Shown piece by piece: positions 6,598 through 9,364 of a stretch of 9,364 nucleotides of DNA. Source of the DNA: JAQUGA01 sp964521105 (GTDB taxonomy: Bacteria > Bacteroidota > Bacteroidia > Bacteroidales > WCHB1-69). A program made the position numbers and the translations under genes. The stretch is taken from NCBI GenBank assembly GCA_964521105.1, contig CAZFPO010000116.1, positions 1 to 9,364 of the forward strand, in the 5' to 3' direction. The notes under the pieces are model-generated. The model was not told the DNA's origin and did no database searches. It saw only the letters and a program-made list of their open reading frames with translations. Every line of letters starts with the position of its first letter. Within the stretch, counting starts at the first letter, position 1.

Positions 6598-7614
6598 TTA
6601 AAAGAGAATGTTTACCTCAGGTTCAATTACTACCCCAAATTTATTTTTCACATCGTTCATTATTAAATTAGCCAAGTTTAGGATGTCCTTTCCATTTGCA
6701 TTGCCGAAATTAACTAAAACCAATGCCTGTTTTTCATGAACCGCTGCATCACCAATTCGTTTCCCTTTCCAACCGCTAATTTCAATTAATTGTGCTGCCG
6801 AAAGTTTAATATTATTTTCGGCACTTTCCCAAAATACTAAATTAGGATACTGGGAGTATAATTTGTGAAATTCTAATTTTGATATTATTGGATTTTTAAA
6901 AAAACTACCTGCATTTCCAATTTCATTGGGTTCGGGGAGTTTGCTTTTTCGAATCGAAGTAACAGCATTATATACATCTTTTACCGTTGGATTTACAATC
7001 TGTTCTTTATCAAAATATTGAATTAGAGCTTTATAGCATAAATTTATTTCGGCATTTTTGGATAATTTGTAAACCACAGATGTAATTATTACTTTGTTTT
7101 TAAGTTCTTGCTTAAAAATACTGTTTCTATAATCAAATTTACATTCAATAGAACTTATTGATTTTAAATTGTTTGAATCAATTTCGATAAAGTTAACCGA
7201 TTCTATTACATCTTTAACTTCAACCCCGTAAGCTCCAATATTTTGAACGGGTGAGCTACCACAGTATCCAGGAATATTTGCTAAATTTTCGATGCCACTA
7301 TACCCGTTGTTAACAGACCATTCTACAAAATCTTGCCAAACTTCACCTGCTGCAACTTCAATATAAACGCTGTTTGAATTTTCGCTAATAATATTAATTC
7401 CTTTGTTACAAACATGAATTATCAAGCCATTATAAAATGGGGGTAATAATACGTTGCTTCCTCCACCTAATATGTAAAAGGGCGATTTTTTCCAAGAGTT
7501 ATCTTTTAAGAGTTCATGAATTTCATCTTCGGTTTTTAGGCAAATATATTTTGATGCTTTGGATTCAATACCGAATGTGTTTAAAGTCTTTAGAGAAAAA
7601 TTGGTTGAGAACAT
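6598..7614 (-). CDS. murB: UDP-N-acetylmuramate dehydrogenase (UDP-N-acetylenolpyruvoylglucosamine reductase)
   Basis: FAD-dependent cytoplasmic enzyme that uses NADPH to reduce UDP-GlcNAc-enolpyruvate to UDP-MurNAc, the second committed step of peptidoglycan precursor synthesis. From the ATG at 7614 it has 338 residues, close to E. coli MurB (342). FAD-binding signs: LGGGSNVLL at 49-57 and IPGYCGSSPVQNIGAYG at 114-130. Active-site signs: FDYRNSIFK at 160-168 (R163, equivalent to E. coli Arg159), GNAGSFFKNP at 233-242 (S237, equivalent to Ser229, the proton donor), and IEPEV near the C-terminus, which carries the conserved glutamate. The long middle region fits type I MurB. The frame is open to a TTG at 7626, but the ATG at 7614 (MFSTNFSLKTLNTFGI) is preferred because that TTG overlaps a -7-like box. 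The upstream regulator gene ends 22 bases before this ATG, so murB is probably in the same transcript. Confidence 0.93.
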   Translation of the reverse strand: MFSTNFSLKTLNTFGIESKASKYICLKTEDEIHELLKDNSWKKSPFYILGGGSNVLLPPFYNGLIIHVCNKGINIISENSNSVYIEVAAGEVWQDFVEWSVNNGYSGIENLANIPGYCGSSPVQNIGAYGVEVKDVIESVNFIEIDSNNLKSISSIECKFDYRNSIFKQELKNKVIITSVVYKLSKNAEINLCYKALIQYFDKEQIVNPTVKDVYNAVTSIRKSKLPEPNEIGNAGSFFKNPIISKLEFHKLYSQYPNLVFWESAENNIKLSAAQLIEISGWKGKRIGDAAVHEKQALVLVNFGNANGKDILNLANLIMNDVKNKFGVVIEPEVNILF

Positions 7615-7623
7615 TTTTTTATG

Positions 7624-7631
7624 CAAAAATA
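7624..7631 (-). promoter_or_regulatory. Possible internal -7 box ahead of murB
   Basis: TATTTTTG on the minus strand (7631 to 7624) fits TAnnTTTG exactly and ends 9 bases before the preferred murB ATG. No TTG is found at 19-21 bases upstream, where the regulator gene's end lies. A start about 7 bases on would leave almost no leader. AT-rich DNA yields such matches by chance, so this is only a candidate. Confidence 0.22.
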
Positions 7632-7636
7632 AGTTT

Positions 7637-8770
7637 TTATATAATATAAGGACTCCGTTTTTCTATTTTCTTATAAATTGTAATAAATTCTCTTAAATAC
7701 ATAAAACCCGATTTATCTAATAAATCTTGGACTGAATTGTACTGTTTCTCTTCTATTAGCGATTTTGCTTTTTTTACCCTAAAGGCATTTATAAAAGTAT
7801 AAAAATTCATTCTATATTCTGATTTTAAAATTTTTCTCAAATCTTCTTTGCTAATATCAAGCAAAACACATAAATCTAACAGTTTAAAATCATTATCTAA
7901 AAATAACTCATCGCGATTCATTAATAACTCAATTTTTTGCATAATGGCTTCAATATCTATATTTTTAGTTTTGTTTAGAAGATATTCACCTTTTTTATCA
8001 TCCTTTTCAATATCAACAATCACTTGAGTTTGATGATTTCCAACTAAGCCCCAAAAAAACAATACGAACACAAAAAATGTTGAAGGAATTAACATAGCAT
8101 ATTGATTATCAATATAAGGTTGCTTTCCAAAAGAATTCATTAATAATAAAAATATAGCTGGAAGAAGAATTAGACAACGATAATATTTAATCCAAAGTAA
8201 ATCACGTAAATAGATATTTGAATATGAATTCAATATTTTTTTTCGGAATCTTTGTATCAAAAATCCAAACATGGTAATATAGAAAAAAATTTGAAATCCC
8301 AAAAAAGCCCTTTGAATAATGTTAAGATAGCTATTTGTGTTTACTAGTGTATAATCGGAATTTGCAATGATTTTTGTTACATCTAAATAATAATCTATGT
8401 ACAAGTGGTGTTCTTGTTCACTCATTAATAATACTATAACTATGTTAGCTAAAGAAAAAAATAAGGGCAAAAAAAAGTGAGGTAGAACTTGAAATAAGTT
8501 GATTTTTGAGGACTGTATAATTAGTTTAAAGTATATAAAAAGTAATGGAAGGGATGTTAGGGTGGAAAAAATGTATATAAAATCATACCATATAAACAGG
8601 TATTTTTCGCTGCTAAACATAAGATAGTTGCCAATAAACTGAATGGAAGCAGTAATAAAAAAAAATGATAAGACTAATTTGTGTTTGTTCTTTTTAGACT
8701 GAGCAATGTAAATTATAAACCAAAATAAACAAATGTAAACAGGCGAAAGATACGTTATTAGTTTAATCAT
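7637..8770 (-). CDS. Seven-helix membrane protein with C-terminal AraC-type DNA-binding domain
   Basis: A 377-residue predicted membrane-bound transcription regulator. Hydrophobic segments lie at about 3-23, 31-52, 59-84, 95-116, 154-173, 198-213 and 226-246. Positively charged stretches after segments 1 (SKKNKHK) and 5 (QRFRKK) indicate cytoplasmic loops, so the N-terminus is outside and the C-terminus inside. A 37-residue loop at about 117-153 would face the periplasm and could sense a signal. After a linker, residues about 289-374 form a two-part AraC/XylS helix-turn-helix: first helix pair LLDLCVLLDISKEDLRKIL, then NFYTFINAFRVKKAKSLI, then DLLDKSGFMYLREF and the IYKKIEKRSP end. The second part is divergent: the usual S-x-S after GF is MYLR and the G of the final G-x-x-P is missing. 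Its ATG overlaps the end of the upstream paralogue by 8 bases. Target genes are not known; murB downstream is likely co-transcribed. Confidence 0.82.
   Translation of the reverse strand: MIKLITYLSPVYICLFWFIIYIAQSKKNKHKLVLSFFFITASIQFIGNYLMFSSEKYLFIWYDFIYIFSTLTSLPLLFIYFKLIIQSSKINLFQVLPHFFLPLFFSLANIVIVLLMSEQEHHLYIDYYLDVTKIIANSDYTLVNTNSYLNIIQRAFLGFQIFFYITMFGFLIQRFRKKILNSYSNIYLRDLLWIKYYRCLILLPAIFLLLMNSFGKQPYIDNQYAMLIPSTFFVFVLFFWGLVGNHQTQVIVDIEKDDKKGEYLLNKTKNIDIEAIMQKIELLMNRDELFLDNDFKLLDLCVLLDISKEDLRKILKSEYRMNFYTFINAFRVKKAKSLIEEKQYNSVQDLLDKSGFMYLREFITIYKKIEKRSPYII
8763..8770 (-). other. 8-base gene overlap (translational coupling site)
   Basis: On the minus strand ATGATTAA contains both the ATG of the downstream regulator and the TAA of the upstream one, in different frames. 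Only a weak A/G stretch (AAAAAG) precedes the ATG, so ribosomes finishing the first gene probably restart on the second, which would give linked amounts of the two proteins. Confidence 0.6.
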
Positions 8771-9364
8771 TACTTTTTAATCTCAGTTTTATAAAAGGCG
8801 AAATACCTTCAATTTTTCGGTATGCTTTAATAAATTCTTGTAAACTTTCGAATCCTGATTTTTTATAAACTTCACTTAGGTTCATATCTTTGTTTGTTGC
8901 TAACAAAGATTTTGCCTCTTGTACTCGATATTTATTGATGAGGTTATTAAAATTGGTTTTGTATTCTTCTTCAATGATTTTTGTTAAATTAATTCTGTCA
9001 ACGTTTAAAACCAAACATAAATCCCATATTTTCAAATCTGAATCAAGATATAACTTATTATTGACAATGATATCATTCATGTTTTTTATCACAAGATCTC
9101 TGTCTATCGAATTAAAAGATTCATTGACGATTTTATCATTTTTTTTATCAAAATCAATTTCGCTAATCACTTGTTTTTGCATATTTCCTAAAAACCCTAT
9201 TAAAAAAATCAAAGTTGAAAAAATAGACGAAGGAATTAATAACAACTCTGGATTTGCTAAAAACATTTCTTTACCTAAAATATTAATTAGAAAGCTAAAA
9301 ACAGATGTGGCTGAATATACTACAATTAATTTTTTAACCCACAAAAGCTCTTTATTACTAATAC
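8763..9364 (-). CDS. Membrane protein with C-terminal AraC-type DNA-binding domain (partial, N-terminus beyond the window)
   Basis: The frame is open through the window edge; 199 codons are visible. A TTG at 9344 is not the start, because the codons before it (ISNKEL) continue the homology with the next gene (ELLWVK against DLLWIK). The visible part aligns with residues 185-377 of the downstream protein: last two membrane segments, the GNMQKQV boundary (GNHQTQV there), a linker, then an AraC/XylS DNA-binding domain (IWDLCLVLNVDRINLTKIIEEEY, NLINKYRVQEAKSLL, VYKKSGFESLQEFIKAYRKIEGISP). The second helix-turn-helix keeps the GF-x-S and G-x-S-P signature, so it is closer to a standard AraC domain than its partner. 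The missing part should hold about five membrane segments, giving a full length near 380. Last codons and TAA overlap the downstream ATG (ATGATTAA), pointing to coupled translation and a joint unit. Confidence 0.82.
   Translation of the reverse strand, partial: ISNKELLWVKKLIVVYSATSVFSFLINILGKEMFLANPELLLIPSSIFSTLIFLIGFLGNMQKQVISEIDFDKKNDKIVNESFNSIDRDLVIKNMNDIIVNNKLYLDSDLKIWDLCLVLNVDRINLTKIIEEEYKTNFNNLINKYRVQEAKSLLATNKDMNLSEVYKKSGFESLQEFIKAYRKIEGISPFIKLRLKSND

Noticed and set aside
6481..6666. Plus-strand open frame of 61 codons
   Set aside because: Antisense to the signal peptide region of the exported protein and the end of murB; its hydrophobicity is a mirror effect.
7437..7649. Plus-strand open frame of 70 codons
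   Set aside because: Antisense to the well-supported N-terminal part of murB.

Overview
The window is AT-rich DNA, very probably from a Bacteroidota (Bacteroidales-like) bacterium. The evidence is the form of the ParE-type topoisomerase B subunit, the Udp-like phosphorylase with a QxR motif, the two-domain Usp proteins, the scarcity of Shine-Dalgarno sequences, and several upstream sequences that fit the Bacteroidota promoter pattern (TTG, about 20 bases, TAnnTTTG). No tRNA, rRNA, CRISPR array or insertion sequence was seen.

Left part (1-2000): the first 48 bases may be the last 15 codons of a plus-strand gene. A minus-strand pair follows, in transcription order a nucleoside phosphorylase (uridine phosphorylase type) and a SirB1/transglutaminase-like protein, with one base between them. 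Middle part (2000-5950, plus strand): two tandem, closely related universal stress proteins, a strong 12-bp hairpin terminator, then the topoisomerase IV B subunit gene parE. The 88-base region between the phosphorylase and the first stress gene looks like a pair of interlocking divergent promoters. Right part (5958-9364, minus strand): a tight cluster transcribed leftwards, with a truncated and a complete gene for membrane proteins carrying C-terminal AraC-type DNA-binding domains (8-base overlap), then murB (cell-wall precursor synthesis), then a small exported protein of unknown function. This cluster meets parE tail to tail with 7 bases between the stop codons.

Most of the content is housekeeping (parE, murB, nucleoside salvage). 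The less ordinary parts are the tandem membrane-bound AraC-type regulators linked to murB, the duplicated usp genes with T tracts in and beside the first promoter, and the SirB1-like protein that lacks its family's usual P-x-H-F segment. I found no convincing evidence of a wholly new system.
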